NCBI GenBank assembly: GCA_038240335.1 | Contig: JBBSDV010000092.1 | Span: 1 to 12,680, forward strand | From: JBBSDV01 sp038240335 | GTDB lineage: Bacteria > Chloroflexota > Dehalococcoidia > DSTF01 > JACRBR01 | Direction of reading: 5' to 3' | Length of the DNA stretch: 12,680 nucleotides | The notes under the pieces: generated by a model | What the model saw: only the letters and a program-made list of their open reading frames with translations | Database searches by the model: none | What the model was told of the DNA's origin: nothing | In this document: positions 11,991 through 12,680 of the stretch, piece by piece | Layout: every line of letters begins with the position of its first letter | Numbering within the stretch: the first letter of the stretch is position 1 | Made by a program: the position numbers and the translations under genes

Positions 11991-12680
11991 CTAGTTGCCG
12001 AAGGGCGCCGGCGGGCCAAGTGGCGGTTGCGCCGGGATCGGGTTCTGGCACGTCGAGCCGTCGCGACCGAAGACCTTCTGCAGGTCCTTGATGTCGATAT
12101 CGAGGTCGTGCGTCGCCGGCTCGAGGTCGTACCACTTGCTGTAGAGCAGGCTCCCGAAGAAACCGCCGTAGCGGGTCGCGATCTGCTGCTCGTCCGTCAC
12201 ATTCACCACGCAATCAAGATTGAGGTCGCCTTCGAGGATCCGCACCGTCACCGCGAGATCGCCGCAGACCGGCGTCAGGCCGCCGTTGATCGAGCCGAGC
12301 ACCGGATGGCCGAGGACGTCGGCAAGCTCGCAGCCGTTGTCCTTGATGATCGTGACTACGCCGTTGTTGTTCCCCGGGAAGATGTCGTTCGTCAGGTCCG
12401 GGTGCGGGATGAGGTTGAGCCGCGCCAGATCCATGCTGCCCGTCGGGCCGGGCGTCTGGCCCAGCGTCACGCAGCCGAAGCGGATCACGTTCTCGAGGAT
12501 GAACGACATCGTGCACGTGCCGTTGATCACCGGCGGGTTCGGCGCGCAGCCGATGCTGCTGCCGAGCTGCTGCACGTTGCCGCGCACCGCGCCGGCGCCG
12601 CCCGGCGAGAACACGAGGTCGCACGGGTTCACCGACTGGATCACGAAGTTGTCGTACTCGATCTGGAACTCGTACGCGCC
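11991..12680 (-). CDS. Secreted cohesin-like/dockerin-like protein, C-terminal part (runs off the right edge)
   Basis: This partial frame has 229 residues to the stop and no start in the window. The N-terminal part (GAYEFQIEYDNFVIQSVNPC at 1-20, then through about 150) resembles the beta-sandwich of cohesin-like extracellular domains, with paired cysteines (C20, C45, C56, C70, C117, C139). Residues about 150-211 are dockerin-like. The first calcium loop is GDLNLDCVVNVTDEQQ, with D152, N154, D156 and D163 in the EF-hand-like spacing. A second, degenerate repeat is HDLDIDIKDLQKVFGR (191-206). The Pro-rich tail (PIPAQPPLGPPAPFGN) ends the protein. Dockerin/cohesin pairs join surface or secreted complexes; in non-cellulosomal bacteria their partners are often unknown. 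The dockerin call is good; the cohesin call is tentative. Confidence 0.7.
   Translation of the reverse strand, partial: GAYEFQIEYDNFVIQSVNPCDLVFSPGGAGAVRGNVQQLGSSIGCAPNPPVINGTCTMSFILENVIRFGCVTLGQTPGPTGSMDLARLNLIPHPDLTNDIFPGNNNGVVTIIKDNGCELADVLGHPVLGSINGGLTPVCGDLAVTVRILEGDLNLDCVVNVTDEQQIATRYGGFFGSLLYSKWYDLEPATHDLDIDIKDLQKVFGRDGSTCQNPIPAQPPLGPPAPFGN

Noticed and set aside
1..12680. CRISPR arrays, insertion sequences, rRNA genes
   Set aside because: No regularly spaced repeats, transposase motifs or rRNA signatures were found.

Overview
This is a GC-rich bacterial window with tightly packed genes. The mix of genes suggests Chloroflexota or a neighbouring phylum: a bacterial RIO1 kinase, a secreted protein with a dockerin-like tail, a CysE-CysS pair, and -10 elements placed 5-6 nt upstream of start codons. 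That placement is inferred from reading the sequence, not from a database match.

Left part, minus strand (1-3898), in transcription order: ispF (isoprenoid precursor synthesis), cysE (serine acetyltransferase) overlapping cysS (cysteinyl-tRNA synthetase) by 4 nt, and then a RIO1-type kinase that runs off the left edge. Between cysS and the kinase is a regulatory-looking leader. It has a TTGACA/TAGGCT promoter, an 18-codon peptide with a strong Shine-Dalgarno (SD) site, a GC hairpin, and a textbook intrinsic terminator. The kinase's N-terminal coding appears to change frame near 590.

Centre, plus strand (3900-9290): a promoter with a perfect TATAAT drives an AbrB/MazE-type antitoxin and a PIN-domain toxin that overlap. 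After a 21-nt gap come leuC and leuD (isopropylmalate isomerase). Next are a membrane-anchored HtrA/DegP-type protease and an inosine-uridine type nucleoside hydrolase.

Right part: the most interesting locus is at 9324-10319 on the minus strand. A small His-rich membrane protein is followed, with an ATGA overlap, by an AhpD/carboxymuconolactone decarboxylase (CMD) family protein. An in-frame UGA stands where the second cysteine of the redox CxxC motif belongs, and a SECIS-like hairpin with a GUU loop follows at the right distance. It therefore looks like a selenoprotein that ordinary gene calling would split in two. Upstream is TGTAACC-N16-CGTC, which resembles promoters of ECF41-type sigma factors; ECF41 is known to control CMD-family genes. 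Then come tRNA-Gln(UUG), an aldose 1-epimerase family gene, a gene-free stretch with hairpins (11640-11990), and the C-terminal part of a secreted cohesin-like/dockerin-like protein running off the right edge.
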